A stretch of DNA of 64,000 nt, taken from positions 62,001 through 126,000 of the forward strand of contig NZ_AGAV01000008.1 of assembly GCF_000224785.1 (NCBI RefSeq), given 5' to 3'. The notes beneath the pieces were generated by a model. It saw nothing but the letters and a program-made list of their open reading frames with translations, was not told the origin of the DNA and searched no databases. The stretch's first letter is position 1; every line of letters begins with the position of its first letter. The stretch is from Lentibacillus jeotgali (GTDB lineage Bacteria; Bacillota; Bacilli; Bacillales; Amphibacillaceae). Below, piece by piece: positions 8,782-17,640 of the stretch. The position numbers and the translations under genes are program-made.

Positions 8782-8809
8782 AAAGGAATTCACGATTTTT
8801 ATATCGAAT
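8782..8809 (+). promoter_or_regulatory. Sigma-H promoter of ftsAZ
   Basis: AAAGGAATT (8782-8790), 12-base spacer, ATCGAAT (8803-8809). Both boxes match the sigma-H consensus RnAGGAwWW-N11-12-RnnGAAT at every position. B. subtilis ftsAZ is known to have a sigma-H promoter that raises expression at the onset of sporulation. Confidence 0.75.
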
Positions 8810-8948
8810 TAACCAATATATATTTTCTTTTTGTGCTCATTCCTTTAAAATATGAGACTATAGGCTTTTAATAGAATTGAAGAGAAAAACATCTGATTGA
8901 ATAAAAAGGCGATATATCAGATGCTTCTGAAGCAGGAGGTGCCTTTCC

Positions 8949-10229
8949 TTGAACAACAGCGAAATACTAGTGAGTCTTGATATAGGTACATCAAAAATTA
9001 AAGTAATTATTGGCGAAGTGCTAAACGATTCTCTGAATATTATAGGAGTCGGTACTGCAAAGTCAACTGGCATGAAAAAAGGTGCGATCGTTGATATTGA
9101 CCAAACTGTTCAATCGATAAGAAATGCAGTGGAGCAGGCGGAACGAATGGTCGGCATGCAAATTGACAGTGTTGTAGTAGGTGTGAACGGGAATCAAATA
9201 CAATTGCAGCCTTGTCATGGTGTCGTAGCTGTTCAGAGTGAAAATCGGGAAATCGGCGATGAAGATATCACACGGGTGATTGATGGTGCTCAGGTCGTCT
9301 CAATTCCGCCTGAGCGGGAGATTGTTGATGTCATACCAAAACAGTTTATTGTTGATGGACTTGATGAGATAACTGATCCGCGTGGCATGATCGGTGTCAG
9401 ACTGGAAATGGAAGGAACCATCATTACATGTTCGAAAACCGTTTTACATAACTTGCTGAAGTGTGTGGAGCGAGCCAACCTGCAAATATCTGATATTTGT
9501 CTGCAGCCGCTTGCTGCGGGTACTATTGCACTATCCAGTGATGAGAAAAATCTTGGCGTGACCTTAATTGATATCGGTGGAGGGTCCACGACAGTTTCGG
9601 TTTTCGAAAATGACCATCTCGCTGGTACCAGTTCAATCCCATTGGGTGGTGACAATATAACAAAGGATCTATCAATTGGGTTAAGAACGTCAACTGAAGA
9701 AGCAGAAGATATCAAATTAAACTATGGGCACGCTTTTTATGATGATGCCCGCGAAGACGAAACCTTTGAGGCGTCGGTTATCGGAAGTAATCATAGGGAA
9801 ACGTATAATCAGCTGCAGATTTCCGACATGATAGAAGCAAGACTGGAAGAAATCTATGCGTATGCCGAGAGGGAAATACGCCGGATGGGTTACCAGCAAT
9901 TACCTGGTGGCTATGTTCTGACAGGTGGTACAATGAAAATGCCGGGTGTGATGGAACTTGCACAGGATTTATATCAGTCAAATGTTCGTGTGGCAATTCC
10001 TGACTACATAGGTGTAAGGGAACCACTGTTTACTGCTGGTGTAGGTATCTTGCAATTTGCTTATCGTAATGCGAAAATACAGGGAAAAGATCTTTTAACT
10101 TCTGTAGCAGACTACGAGGGCGAAGCGAAACCAAAACGCGCAAAAAAATCGGGGAATTCGGATGCACCGGCTAAGACCAAGAAAAAAGAATCCGGAATTG
10201 CTAATTTGTTTAAATATTTCTTTGATTAA
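8949..10229 (+). CDS. ftsA: Cell division protein FtsA
   Basis: Actin-like ATPase that anchors FtsZ to the membrane and recruits later division proteins. It starts with VSLDIGTSKIKVIIGE (phosphate 1 motif), has the 1C domain in the N-terminal third, LIDIGGGSTTVSVFE (phosphate 2) near residue 200 and LTGGTMKMPG near residue 320. The C-terminus ends with a basic linker and an amphipathic helix (ANLFKYFFD) for membrane binding. Length is 426 aa. TTG start with AGGAGGTG 7-8 bases ahead. Forms the ftsAZ pair downstream of a sigma-H promoter. Confidence 0.95.
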   Translation: MNNSEILVSLDIGTSKIKVIIGEVLNDSLNIIGVGTAKSTGMKKGAIVDIDQTVQSIRNAVEQAERMVGMQIDSVVVGVNGNQIQLQPCHGVVAVQSENREIGDEDITRVIDGAQVVSIPPEREIVDVIPKQFIVDGLDEITDPRGMIGVRLEMEGTIITCSKTVLHNLLKCVERANLQISDICLQPLAAGTIALSSDEKNLGVTLIDIGGGSTTVSVFENDHLAGTSSIPLGGDNITKDLSIGLRTSTEEAEDIKLNYGHAFYDDAREDETFEASVIGSNHRETYNQLQISDMIEARLEEIYAYAEREIRRMGYQQLPGGYVLTGGTMKMPGVMELAQDLYQSNVRVAIPDYIGVREPLFTAGVGILQFAYRNAKIQGKDLLTSVADYEGEAKPKRAKKSGNSDAPAKTKKKESGIANLFKYFFD

Positions 10230-10337
10230 TCAAGTGAAATGTTTGACATGTTTATTGATTGTTTTTTTGGGTATGTCCGGTCATCAGGGTATAGAAATTA
10301 ATGCGTCGTAATTCAGCATAATAGGAGGAACGGATGT

Positions 10338-11477
10338 ATGTTAGAGTTTGAAACGAATATGGATCAACTGGCAACTATAAAAGTTATTGGCATAGGCGGC
10401 GGCGGAAGTAATGCCGTCAACCGTATGATTGAACATGGTGTTGAAGGTGTCGAGTTCATTGCGGTCAACACTGATGCACAAGCTTTGGAACTGTCAATGG
10501 CAGAAACCAAACTGCAGGTAGGCGGTAAATTAACGCGCGGATTAGGTGCCGGGGCAAATCCGGAAGTTGGCAGAAAAGCTGCTGAAGAAAATAAGGAACA
10601 GCTGGAAGAGGCCCTCCAGGGTGCCGACATGATTTTCGTCACTGCCGGGATGGGCGGTGGAACTGGTACAGGCGCAGCCCCTGTTATCGCCCAAATAGCC
10701 AAGGAGATTGGGGCCCTGACAGTTGGTGTTGTAACACGTCCATTCACATTTGAAGGTAAAAAGAGGTCAACACAGGCAATTTCGGGAATAGATTCACTGA
10801 AATCGAGTGTGGATACGTTGATCGTTATCCCGAATGACCGTCTTCTGGAAATTGTCGATAAGAATACGCCAATGCTGGAAGCCTTCCGTGAAGCGGATAA
10901 CGTTTTACGTCAAGGTGTACAAGGGATATCAGACCTGATTGCCAAACCAGGTTTGATTAACGTGGACTTCGCCGACGTGAAAACGATTATGTTTGACAAA
11001 GGGTCTGCTTTGATGGGAATTGGTATCGCCACAGGTGAAAACCGTGCGACCGAGGCAGCCAAAAAAGCTATATCCTCACCGCTTCTTGAAACATCCATTG
11101 ATGGTGCGCATGGCATTCTGATGAATATTACTGGCGGTTCCAATTTGAGTCTTTATGAAGTTCAGGAATCAGCCGATCTTGTCACATCAGCTGCGGATGA
11201 TGAAGTGAATGTTATCTTCGGTTCGGTTATTAACGAAAATCTGAAAGACGAAATTATTGTGACCGTCATTGCAACTGGATTTGATGAAAGTCAGAAATCA
11301 GACAATCAGCCGCGTCAGCGCCCTGTTATCAATCAAAACCAGCAAGCAGCGACACGCCCTTCTGAAGAACCGCCGCGGGAGCGTGAACAGACACAAAGCC
11401 AGCAAAATCGTCCGAATACACAGGATGATGAATTGGACATTCCTACATTTTTGCGGAATCGCAACCGCAACCGTTAA
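10338..11477 (+). CDS. ftsZ: Cell division GTPase FtsZ
   Basis: Tubulin-like GTPase that forms the Z ring. The tubulin signature GGGTGTG is at residues 106-112, preceded by the [10 protein letters not shown] nucleotide loop and followed by [11 protein letters not shown]. After the globular part (to about residue 315) comes a Gln/Arg/Pro-rich linker and the C-terminal peptide [13 protein letters not shown], which binds FtsA, SepF and other partners. Length is 379 aa. ATG with AGGAGGA 9 bases ahead. A terminator follows directly. Confidence 0.97.
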   Translation: MLEFETNMDQLATIKVIGIGGGGSNAVNRMIEHGVEGVEFIAVNTDAQALELSMAETKLQVGGKLTRGLGAGANPEVGRKAAEENKEQLEEALQGADMIFVTAGMGGGTGTGAAPVIAQIAKEIGALTVGVVTRPFTFEGKKRSTQAISGIDSLKSSVDTLIVIPNDRLLEIVDKNTPMLEAFREADNVLRQGVQGISDLIAKPGLINVDFADVKTIMFDKGSALMGIGIATGENRATEAAKKAISSPLLETSIDGAHGILMNITGGSNLSLYEVQESADLVTSAADDEVNVIFGSVINENLKDEIIVTVIATGFDESQKSDNQPRQRPVINQNQQAATRPSEEPPREREQTQSQQNRPNTQDDELDIPTFLRNRNRNR

Positions 11478-11497
11478 TAGAATAATATATTTTGAAC

Positions 11498-11529
11498 AAG
11501 CAATCAGATATCGTCTGGTTGCTTTTTTT
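11498..11529 (+). terminator. Intrinsic terminator of ftsAZ
   Basis: AAGCAATCAGAT pairs with GTCTGGTTGCTT (12 bp with two G-T pairs, loop ATC), followed by seven T. Confidence 0.8.
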
Positions 11530-11569
11530 GTATTGGCTCTTCTCGTAAATTTTGTTGCTCCTTAGCCCT

Positions 11570-11990
11570 CGCAGTTGATATAAACTACGACATAGTGAAA
11601 AATTTGTGTGCGATAATACCGCTTCGGAAATACACTACGCTTTCCGCGGGCGGCTGGTGAGCCTCCGCGTGCTGGCGCACTGCGGGGTCTCACCTATGCC
11701 TTTCCTCCCGCAGGAGTCTCCGTGTATTTCCTCCGCTAAATTTTGTTCAAGACATCTTGATAAAACAAAATATTTTATGAAAGAAAACCTGTATTCCTTA
11801 TTCATTAAAACGAGTAGCTGGAATATGCGAGACTCCTGTGGGACAGCGAGCCTAAGAGACCCCACAGCGAGCGTTCTTTGCGAGCGAGGAGGCTCGTGGT
11901 GAGCCCACGGAAAGCGAGTATATTCCAGCTGCGTCGCCAGAAAGCTTACCTAAATACTCTAATAAGACTTTACGTCGCAGTTTATGGATT
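11570..11990 (+). repeat. Palindromic MITE-like element, copy A
   Basis: About 420 bp. Terminal inverted repeats: left GATATAAACTACGACATA, right ACGTCGCAGTTTATGGAT. Inside are two related hairpin modules in inverted order. Module 1 (about 11624-11741) runs from CGGAAATACAC to GTGTATTTCC. Module 2 (about 11816-11931) runs from AGCTGGAATATGCGAGACTC to GAGTATATTCCAGCT. There is no transposase. Small reading frames on both strands come from the palindrome and are not believable genes. Copies B to E are at 25076, 38043, 58769 and 22483. Confidence 0.85.
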
Positions 11991-12266
11991 TTTTGTCAAA
12001 AACAACATACTATTAGAAAAAAGTCTATATTTTTTAAACATTCGTTGGGTAGATAATTTTAAATAAAAGAGCGTGTGGATCTGAAGTTATTATGGTACCT
12101 TCATAGAGTTTAGGCTATTGAAATCCTGTTGTTAAAGCAATCTGACAAATTAGCTGATAAGTCGTTAAAATTAGCCCCATTAGACCTTCATGAAGTGACA
12201 GACTTTGCTTTCCAATACCACTATACTTTCTGTTAAGGGATTTTTTCAGGAAAGGAAGAACGGCGT
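11991..12266 (+). other. Intergenic leader of spoIIGA
   Basis: About 275 bases of AT-rich non-coding DNA. The only features I can support are the promoter at 12195-12227 and a possible 0A-like box TCTGACA at 12141-12147 (5 of 7 to TTCGACA). Confidence 0.5.
12195..12227 (+). promoter_or_regulatory. Candidate Spo0A-dependent sigma-A promoter of spoIIGA-sigE
   Basis: GTGACA (12195-12200) and TATACT (12222-12227) are separated by 21 bases, far above the usual 17. The B. subtilis spoIIG promoter is known for a 22-base spacing and activation by phosphorylated Spo0A. The GACA core of the -35 also resembles part of a 0A box. Confidence 0.5.
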
Positions 12267-13187
12267 GTGACCATTTATCTGGATGCTGTCTGGCTGCTGA
12301 ACTTTTGTTTGGATATGATGTTATTGATGCTCACACAAGCTTTGGCAAAAGACAGCACGAGAAAGCTGAGGATCGTATTTGGAGCGTTTGTGGCTTCTTT
12401 ATTGGTTCCGCTGTCTATTTATTATCCCGATTCAGTTTTTACAAGTCTGATAGGTAAGCTGATGTATTCAATCATTATTATTTTATGCAGCTTCCGAATT
12501 TATTCAATCTATCAGATGTTCAAATTACTGCTCTTATTTTACTTTACAACTTTTTCCATAGGGGGTGGATTGATCGCAATACACTTTCTATTCCAAAACC
12601 CTGTTGGCATGTCTGCAGGCGGGGTTTTGACATTTAACGGCGGCTATGGTGACCCGATCAGCTGGCTGTTTGTTGTCATTGGTTTTCCGGTCGTTTGGTA
12701 TTTCACCAAGTCACGTATGGACAAGCATGCAACAGAAAAAATTCGTTACGACCAATTGTGCCCGGCCACGATCCAGATTCGGCAAATAAGTAAATCAACG
12801 ACAGCTTATATCGACAGCGGCAACCAGCTGACAGACCCATTAACTAAAAAACCAGTTATTATTTGTGATCAGTATTTTTTAAAGCAATGGTTTACGGAAG
12901 AAGAATGGAAGATGCTGGAGACAGTTCATGACACCCTTGATTTCGAGGCGCTACCTGATGAGTGGGAAGACAGGATCCAAATTGTCCCCTTTCAAGGTGT
13001 TGAAGGCAATCGCACGTTTATGATGGCGCTTAAGCCTGATAAAGTCACAATTGTTTATGAGGAAAAAGAAATTGCGACACGTAAAGTACTGGCAGGTATC
13101 CAATTTGCTGATTTGACGAAAGACCAATCGTATCATTGCCTGATGCATCCGCAAATCATCAAATTGGGCACACCCGTTTCTGCTTAA
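12267..13187 (+). CDS. spoIIGA: SpoIIGA, pro-sigma-E processing protease
   Basis: Membrane aspartic protease that cleaves pro-sigma-E in the mother cell when signalled by SpoIIR. Five hydrophobic segments fill the N-terminal half. The C-terminal protease domain carries the catalytic AYIDSGNQL motif with Asp at residue 183, the same position known in B. subtilis. Length is 306 aa. GTG start after GGAAGAACGGC, a weak ribosome site. It is followed by sigE, its substrate, 66 bases on. Confidence 0.93.
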   Translation: MTIYLDAVWLLNFCLDMMLLMLTQALAKDSTRKLRIVFGAFVASLLVPLSIYYPDSVFTSLIGKLMYSIIIILCSFRIYSIYQMFKLLLLFYFTTFSIGGGLIAIHFLFQNPVGMSAGGVLTFNGGYGDPISWLFVVIGFPVVWYFTKSRMDKHATEKIRYDQLCPATIQIRQISKSTTAYIDSGNQLTDPLTKKPVIICDQYFLKQWFTEEEWKMLETVHDTLDFEALPDEWEDRIQIVPFQGVEGNRTFMMALKPDKVTIVYEEKEIATRKVLAGIQFADLTKDQSYHCLMHPQIIKLGTPVSA

Positions 13188-13253
13188 TGTGATATACCTG
13201 TAATGTCACTGCATTTCTTTAAATGACAAAATCTGGAAAAGGAGCGACGTAAT

Positions 13254-13973
13254 TTGAAACTATTAAGACTTCGTTTGCGTTTATGGTGGTATAAGATACT
13301 GTTTAAACTTGGTTTCAAAACAGATGAGATTTATTACATCGGCGGCAGTGAAGCACTACCTCCGCCCTTATCAAAAGAAGAAGAGCGACGGCTGCTTGAG
13401 CTGCTTCCTAAAGGTGATAAATCAGCTAGAGCAATGCTGATTGAACGTAATCTGCGTCTTGTTGTTTATATTGCCCGCAAATTTGAAAACACGGGCATTA
13501 ACATTGAAGATCTGATCAGTATCGGTACAATCGGACTGATCAAGGCTGTCAACACCTTTAATCCCGAAAAGAAAATAAAACTTGCTACATACGCCTCAAG
13601 ATGCATTGAAAATGAAATATTAATGTATCTGAGAAGAAATAATAAACTCAAGTCGGAAATATCTTTTGATGAACCGTTGAATATTGATTGGGATGGCAAT
13701 GAATTATTGCTCTCGGATGTAATGGGAACAGATGAAGATATAACAACCAGAGATATTGAAACGAATGTTGATAAGCATTTACTGAAAAATGCGTTATCAC
13801 AGCTAAATCCCCGGGAAAAACAAATCATGGAACTCCGGTTCGGCCTGGTAGGTCAGGAAGAGAAAACACAGAAAGATGTTGCCGATATGCTAGGTATTTC
13901 GCAATCCTACATTTCCCGTTTGGAGAAAAAAATCATCAGACGGCTCCAAAAAGAATTTAATAAAATGGTTTGA
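13254..13973 (+). CDS. sigE: RNA polymerase sigma factor sigma-E (pro-form)
   Basis: Early mother-cell sporulation sigma factor. The first 27 or so residues ([20 protein letters not shown]...) form the membrane-associated pro-sequence removed by SpoIIGA just before [13 protein letters not shown]. Region 2 (about residues 60-130) and region 4 with its HTH ([22 protein letters not shown]) are intact. Length is 239 aa, the family norm. TTG start with AAAAGGAG upstream. Lies downstream of spoIIGA in the spoIIG operon. Confidence 0.96.
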   Translation: MKLLRLRLRLWWYKILFKLGFKTDEIYYIGGSEALPPPLSKEEERRLLELLPKGDKSARAMLIERNLRLVVYIARKFENTGINIEDLISIGTIGLIKAVNTFNPEKKIKLATYASRCIENEILMYLRRNNKLKSEISFDEPLNIDWDGNELLLSDVMGTDEDITTRDIETNVDKHLLKNALSQLNPREKQIMELRFGLVGQEEKTQKDVADMLGISQSYISRLEKKIIRRLQKEFNKMV

Positions 13974-14029
13974 CTTACTCTGGCATGAATTAGAGCCACA
14001 TTGAGGCGATTTATCTGACTTACCGCATT

Positions 14030-14059
14030 GCATAAAAAACCTCCTATGGGGAGATACTG
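14030..14059 (+). promoter_or_regulatory. Sigma-F promoter of sigG
   Basis: GCATA (14030-14034), 15-base spacer, GGAGATACTG (14050-14059). This fits the sigma-F pattern GYATA-N15-GGnnAnAnTn at all defined positions. sigG is a known sigma-F target in the forespore. The -10 also forms the left arm of a GGAGAT/ATCTCC hairpin just before the gene. Confidence 0.7.
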
Positions 14060-14094
14060 CTCATGAACAGCATCTCCAACCGGGAGGGTAGAAT

Positions 14095-14874
14095 ATGACA
14101 AAACATAAAGTAGAAATCTGCGGAGTTGATACATCAAAATTACCTGTACTTAAAAACGATGAAATGCGTGAATTATTTAAACGGATGCAAGCTGGTGATA
14201 TAGCAGCAAGGGAAGAATTGGTCAATGGGAATTTACGTCTTGTATTAAGTGTTATTCAGCGCTTTAACAATCGCGGTGAATACGGTGATGATTTGTTCCA
14301 GGTTGGCTGTATTGGACTTATGAAATCAATTGATAATTTTGATTTGGGGCATAATGTAAAATTTTCCACTTATGCTGTTCCGATGATAATTGGTGAAATC
14401 AGACGCTATCTGCGCGACAACAATCCTATCAGAGTATCGCGATCTTTACGTGATACGGCTTATAAAGCACTCCAAGTCAGGGAGCAGTTAATTAGTAAAA
14501 CGTCGAAGGAACCGACAGCAATGGAAATAGCTGAAGAAATGGATGTTGATCATTCCGATATTGTATTTGCAATGGATGCTATCCAGGATCCGGTCTCGCT
14601 ATTCGAACCAATTTATAATGACGGCGGCGATCCAATTTATGTCATGGACCAATTGAGTGATGATAAAGTCAAAGATTCACTCTGGGTTGATAAACTTTCA
14701 CTGAAAGAAGGGATGTATCAACTTAACAATCGCGAAAAAACAATCTTGAATAAACGTTTTTTTCAGGGAAAAACCCAAATGGAAGTGGCTGATGAAATTG
14801 GTATATCACAGGCCCAGGTTTCAAGGCTTGAAAAAGCAGCTATCGACCAAATGAACAAAGAAATGTTCGAATAA
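14095..14874 (+). CDS. sigG: RNA polymerase sigma factor sigma-G
   Basis: Late forespore sigma factor. Begins MTKHKVEICGVDTSKLPVL, a conserved SigG start. Region 2 (GCIGLMKSIDNFDLGHNVKFSTYA), region 3 and the region 4 HTH (QMEVADEIGISQAQVSRLEKAA) are intact. Length is 259 aa. ATG 7-9 bases after GGGAGGG. Separate promoter from sigE, and a strong terminator follows. Confidence 0.96.
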   Translation: MTKHKVEICGVDTSKLPVLKNDEMRELFKRMQAGDIAAREELVNGNLRLVLSVIQRFNNRGEYGDDLFQVGCIGLMKSIDNFDLGHNVKFSTYAVPMIIGEIRRYLRDNNPIRVSRSLRDTAYKALQVREQLISKTSKEPTAMEIAEEMDVDHSDIVFAMDAIQDPVSLFEPIYNDGGDPIYVMDQLSDDKVKDSLWVDKLSLKEGMYQLNNREKTILNKRFFQGKTQMEVADEIGISQAQVSRLEKAAIDQMNKEMFE

Positions 14875-14906
14875 ACGTACAACTGTATATCTTTACTTCT
14901 ATAATC

Positions 14907-14938
14907 GACGCCAAATTCAATTTGGGGTCTTTTTTTTA
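14907..14938 (+). terminator. Intrinsic terminator after sigG
   Basis: GACGCCAAAT pairs with ATTTGGGGTC (one internal G-G mismatch, loop TCA), followed by eight to nine T. Confidence 0.8.
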
Positions 14939-15074
14939 TTAAAATTTTTTCATGAAATTTTTGGTTATGATGCCCCATTTCTGGAATTAAATTCGATCAT
15001 AATAAAAAAGGAGAAATATAATAATTTACTCATCCACCTGCATATAAATCTCTATTAAGAGGCAGGTGAGACTT

Positions 15075-15347
15075 GTGGTAACATTATCTGAACTGCAAAT
15101 TAAAGAAGTCATTATGATGAGCGACGGCAGGCGGTTAGGGCAAATTTCTGATTTGGAAATTGATGGGAATAATGGTAGGATCACAGCATTAGTGCTTATC
15201 GCAAAAGACAAAAAATCTGGGTTTTTCGGAAAAGCCGACGAGCTTATTATACCTTGGAGGAACGTCGAGGTGATCGGTACTGATGTCATATTGGTCAATG
15301 AGGTAAAAACACCAACCCTTTATTCTGAACAGGAATTGCTCGAATAA
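15075..15347 (+). CDS. ylmC: YlmC/YmxH family PRC-barrel protein
   Basis: Small 90-aa single-domain PRC-barrel protein. In B. subtilis YlmC and YmxH are sporulation-associated and of unclear role. Beta-rich sequence with GRRLGQISDLEID near the N-terminus, a typical PRC-barrel entry. I prefer the GTG at 15075 because AGGTGAG lies just before it; GTG 15066 would overlap that site. A 7-bp inverted repeat, CACCTGC near 15035 and GCAGGTG at 15062-15068, can fold over the ribosome site. Confidence 0.8.
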   Translation: MVTLSELQIKEVIMMSDGRRLGQISDLEIDGNNGRITALVLIAKDKKSGFFGKADELIIPWRNVEVIGTDVILVNEVKTPTLYSEQELLE

Positions 15348-15403
15348 TGTCTGAAATATGATAGAATGGAACAAGCAGATTGCGCGGGTTAGGGGGAAAA
15401 CAA

Positions 15404-16213
15404 ATGTCGGAACCATTTCAGCAGATGACAGACTCCACTTTAGTTCTGGAAAAATGGCAACAGCTGATACCAGGTCTGAAAGCTGGTTTTACAACGAGAA
15501 AAGGCGGTTTTTCAGCGCCGCCTTTTGATACATTAAACCTTGGTTTGCATGTTCCGGACAATTCAGAAGATGTGATTACCAATAGACATAGGCTGGCTGA
15601 CATCATTCAAACTCCGTTAAGATCTTGGGTTTCCGGCGAGCAGACACACGAGACGAACATTCACTTCGCAACAGATCTTGACAAAGGAAGAGGGTCAACA
15701 GCGTATGATACATCGCTGGAGCAAATTGATGGTCTGGTCACGAATCATTCAGGCATATTGTGTACTGCTTTCTTCGCTGATTGTGTACCCATCTTTTTTC
15801 TGGATCCATCGACACGATACATCGGAATTGCGCATGCCGGCTGGAAAGGGACTGTCCATCGGATTGGACAAAAGATGATTGACACAATGCAGACAGCCGG
15901 TGCTGATCTGGCTGATATCCGTGTCGTAATTGGCCCCAGTATATCCCATGATGCTTATGAAGTAGATGAGCGAGTTATACGTCATATTCCGCAGTCGTTC
16001 ATCGAAAAAACGGTCACTGCCAGGGAAAATAATCGCTTTTTGCTTGATTTAAAGCAATTAAACGCAGAAATCCTTTTACAACACGGAATTTTGCGTCATA
16101 ATATAGATATATCAAATTATTGCACATTTCGCGACGATCATTTATTTTTCTCATATCGGCGTGACGGGGGGAAAACTGGCAGGATGCTGGGTTATATTGG
16201 TTACGATCAATGA
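15404..16213 (+). CDS. ylmD: YfiH/YlmD family purine nucleoside phosphorylase (multicopper oxidoreductase-like fold)
   Basis: Belongs to the YfiH (PgeF/DUF152) family, whose members act as zinc-dependent purine nucleoside phosphorylase/adenosine deaminase. Metal-binding motifs are visible: FFADCVP and IAHAGWKGT (conserved Cys and His), and C-terminal NYCTFRDDHLFFSYRRDGGKTGR. Length is 269 aa. ATG 15404 follows AGGGGG; an in-frame TTG at 15380 is poorer. The stop overlaps or closely precedes ylmE. The exact cellular role is not settled. Confidence 0.88.
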   Translation: MSEPFQQMTDSTLVLEKWQQLIPGLKAGFTTRKGGFSAPPFDTLNLGLHVPDNSEDVITNRHRLADIIQTPLRSWVSGEQTHETNIHFATDLDKGRGSTAYDTSLEQIDGLVTNHSGILCTAFFADCVPIFFLDPSTRYIGIAHAGWKGTVHRIGQKMIDTMQTAGADLADIRVVIGPSISHDAYEVDERVIRHIPQSFIEKTVTARENNRFLLDLKQLNAEILLQHGILRHNIDISNYCTFRDDHLFFSYRRDGGKTGRMLGYIGYDQ

Positions 16214-16239
16214 TTGAATGGGGGAGGACGAAGGGTATA

Positions 16240-16911
16240 ATGGATGTAGCAGAAAATTTGAACCGAATCCGACAAAATATCGAGCACGCTTGTAAAAGCA
16301 GTAATCGAAATCTCGATGAAATAACCATAATTGGCGTGACGAAATATGTTACAATAGAACGAGCAAAAGAAGCAATTGAGGCAGGAATCACAAACCTTGG
16401 CGAAAATCGTCTGGAAGGTTTCCTGGAAAAACACGAATACATACAAGACAGCGCATCATGGCATTTTATCGGCACGCTGCAGTCACGAAAAGTTAAAGAG
16501 GTGATTGGTAAGGTCGATGCCATTCACTCGCTGGACCGGAAGTCGCTAGCCAGGGAAATCAATAAACGGTCGGCAAAGCCTGTTGATTGTTTCGTGCAGG
16601 TGAATGTAAGCGGAGAGGAGACGAAGCATGGGCTTCAACCCGAAGAAACACTCTCGTTTATCAGGGAACTGGAAGTGTATGACAACGTCCGTATTGTGGG
16701 GCTTATGACGATGGCACCGCATATTGAGGATGAAGAAAGGCTGCGGAACATTTTCAGACAACTGGCTTCACTTAGAGAAGATATACAGGGCGAACACATT
16801 GCGTATGCGCCATGTGAATACTTATCAATGGGCATGAGCAATGACTATCAGCTTGCTGTAGAAGAGGGAGCTACGCATATCCGAATCGGGTCTGATCTGG
16901 TCGGATCCTAA
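16240..16911 (+). CDS. ylmE: YggS/YlmE family pyridoxal-phosphate homeostasis protein
   Basis: PLP-binding TIM-barrel protein of the YggS/PROSC family that helps keep PLP and amino-acid pools in balance. VTKYV near residue 38 carries the PLP-binding Lys; GENR, WHFIGTLQSRK, LSMGMSNDY and THIRIGS are family motifs. Length is 223 aa from ATG 16240, which follows GAAGGG and matches the usual YlmE start. An in-frame ATG at 16210 overlapping the ylmD stop is possible. Part of the ylmD-sepF operon. Confidence 0.9.
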   Translation: MDVAENLNRIRQNIEHACKSSNRNLDEITIIGVTKYVTIERAKEAIEAGITNLGENRLEGFLEKHEYIQDSASWHFIGTLQSRKVKEVIGKVDAIHSLDRKSLAREINKRSAKPVDCFVQVNVSGEETKHGLQPEETLSFIRELEVYDNVRIVGLMTMAPHIEDEERLRNIFRQLASLREDIQGEHIAYAPCEYLSMGMSNDYQLAVEEGATHIRIGSDLVGS

Positions 16912-16923
16912 TAACGGGGTGAA

Positions 16924-17358
16924 ATGATGAGTATTAAAAGCAAAATTAAAAACTTCTTCACAATGGAAGATGAATTAGAGTATGTTGAGGAGCAAGAAGA
17001 AATGAATAATGAACCGGTGACACATCAGTCAAGCAGTAGCGGGAATGTGGTCAGTTTAACAAGTATGCAAGGGCCGACGTCGAAAGTTGTGCTTTGTGAA
17101 CCGCGTAATTACAGCGAAGCACAGGAGCTTGCCGATAACGTCGTCAATAAACGGGCAGTTGTCATTAACCTTCAGCGTGTTGATCATCAACAGGCAAAAC
17201 GGATTGTCGACTTTCTGAGCGGTACCGTTTATGCGATAAATGGTGATATTCAAAAACTCGGTGACGGGACATTTCTGTGTACAGCGGATAATGTCGATGT
17301 ATCGGGTTCCATAACTGAAACATTTGCTGAAGAAGATGAATACAGTAAAGGATGGTAG
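16924..17358 (+). CDS. sepF: Cell division protein SepF
   Basis: FtsZ-binding membrane anchor that acts alongside FtsA. N-terminal amphipathic membrane helix ([11 protein letters not shown]), acidic linker, and the SepF domain (about residues 55-140) with [19 protein letters not shown] and VVINLQRVD. Length is 144 aa. ATG 16924 or 16927; GGGGTGA favours the second slightly. Operon with ylmE and ylmG. Confidence 0.93.
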   Translation: MMSIKSKIKNFFTMEDELEYVEEQEEMNNEPVTHQSSSSGNVVSLTSMQGPTSKVVLCEPRNYSEAQELADNVVNKRAVVINLQRVDHQQAKRIVDFLSGTVYAINGDIQKLGDGTFLCTADNVDVSGSITETFAEEDEYSKGW

Positions 17359-17364
17359 CAGACT

Positions 17365-17628
17365 ATGCAATCACTACTCAGTTTTTTATATCTGGCATTA
17401 GAGCTTTATAGCTTCGCCCTGATTATTTATATATTCATGTCCTGGTTCCCGGGTGCGCGTGAATCTTCATTTGGCGTCTTTTTGGCCAAAATATGCGAAC
17501 CCTATCTTGAGCCTTTCCGCAGAATAATACCACCGCTTGGCATGATTGATTTGTCCCCTATTGTGGCGATTTTTGTCCTGTATTTCGCCAGAGCATTCGG
17601 ACTGCCTGTTCTTTTCAGCTGGTTCTAA
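17365..17628 (+). CDS. ylmG: YggT family membrane protein YlmG
   Basis: 87-aa integral membrane protein of the YggT family with two hydrophobic segments flanking the conserved [21 protein letters not shown] block. Homologues are linked to division and to chloroplast nucleoid distribution; the molecular role is unknown. Starts 6 bases after sepF, ATG. Operon context matches B. subtilis. Confidence 0.9.
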   Translation: MQSLLSFLYLALELYSFALIIYIFMSWFPGARESSFGVFLAKICEPYLEPFRRIIPPLGMIDLSPIVAIFVLYFARAFGLPVLFSWF

Positions 17629-17640
17629 TGGGTGAGATTC

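Noticed and set aside
10364-10747. 127-codon minus-strand frame inside ftsZ, and similar ones in other genes
   Set aside because: Antisense shadow of a strongly conserved gene, with no promoter or ribosome site.
11606-11902. 98-codon reading frame on the plus strand and a 76-codon one on the minus strand in repeat copy A, repeated at 25109-25405
   Set aside because: They lie wholly inside the palindromic element, recur with it, lack ribosome sites and are open on both strands because of the palindrome.
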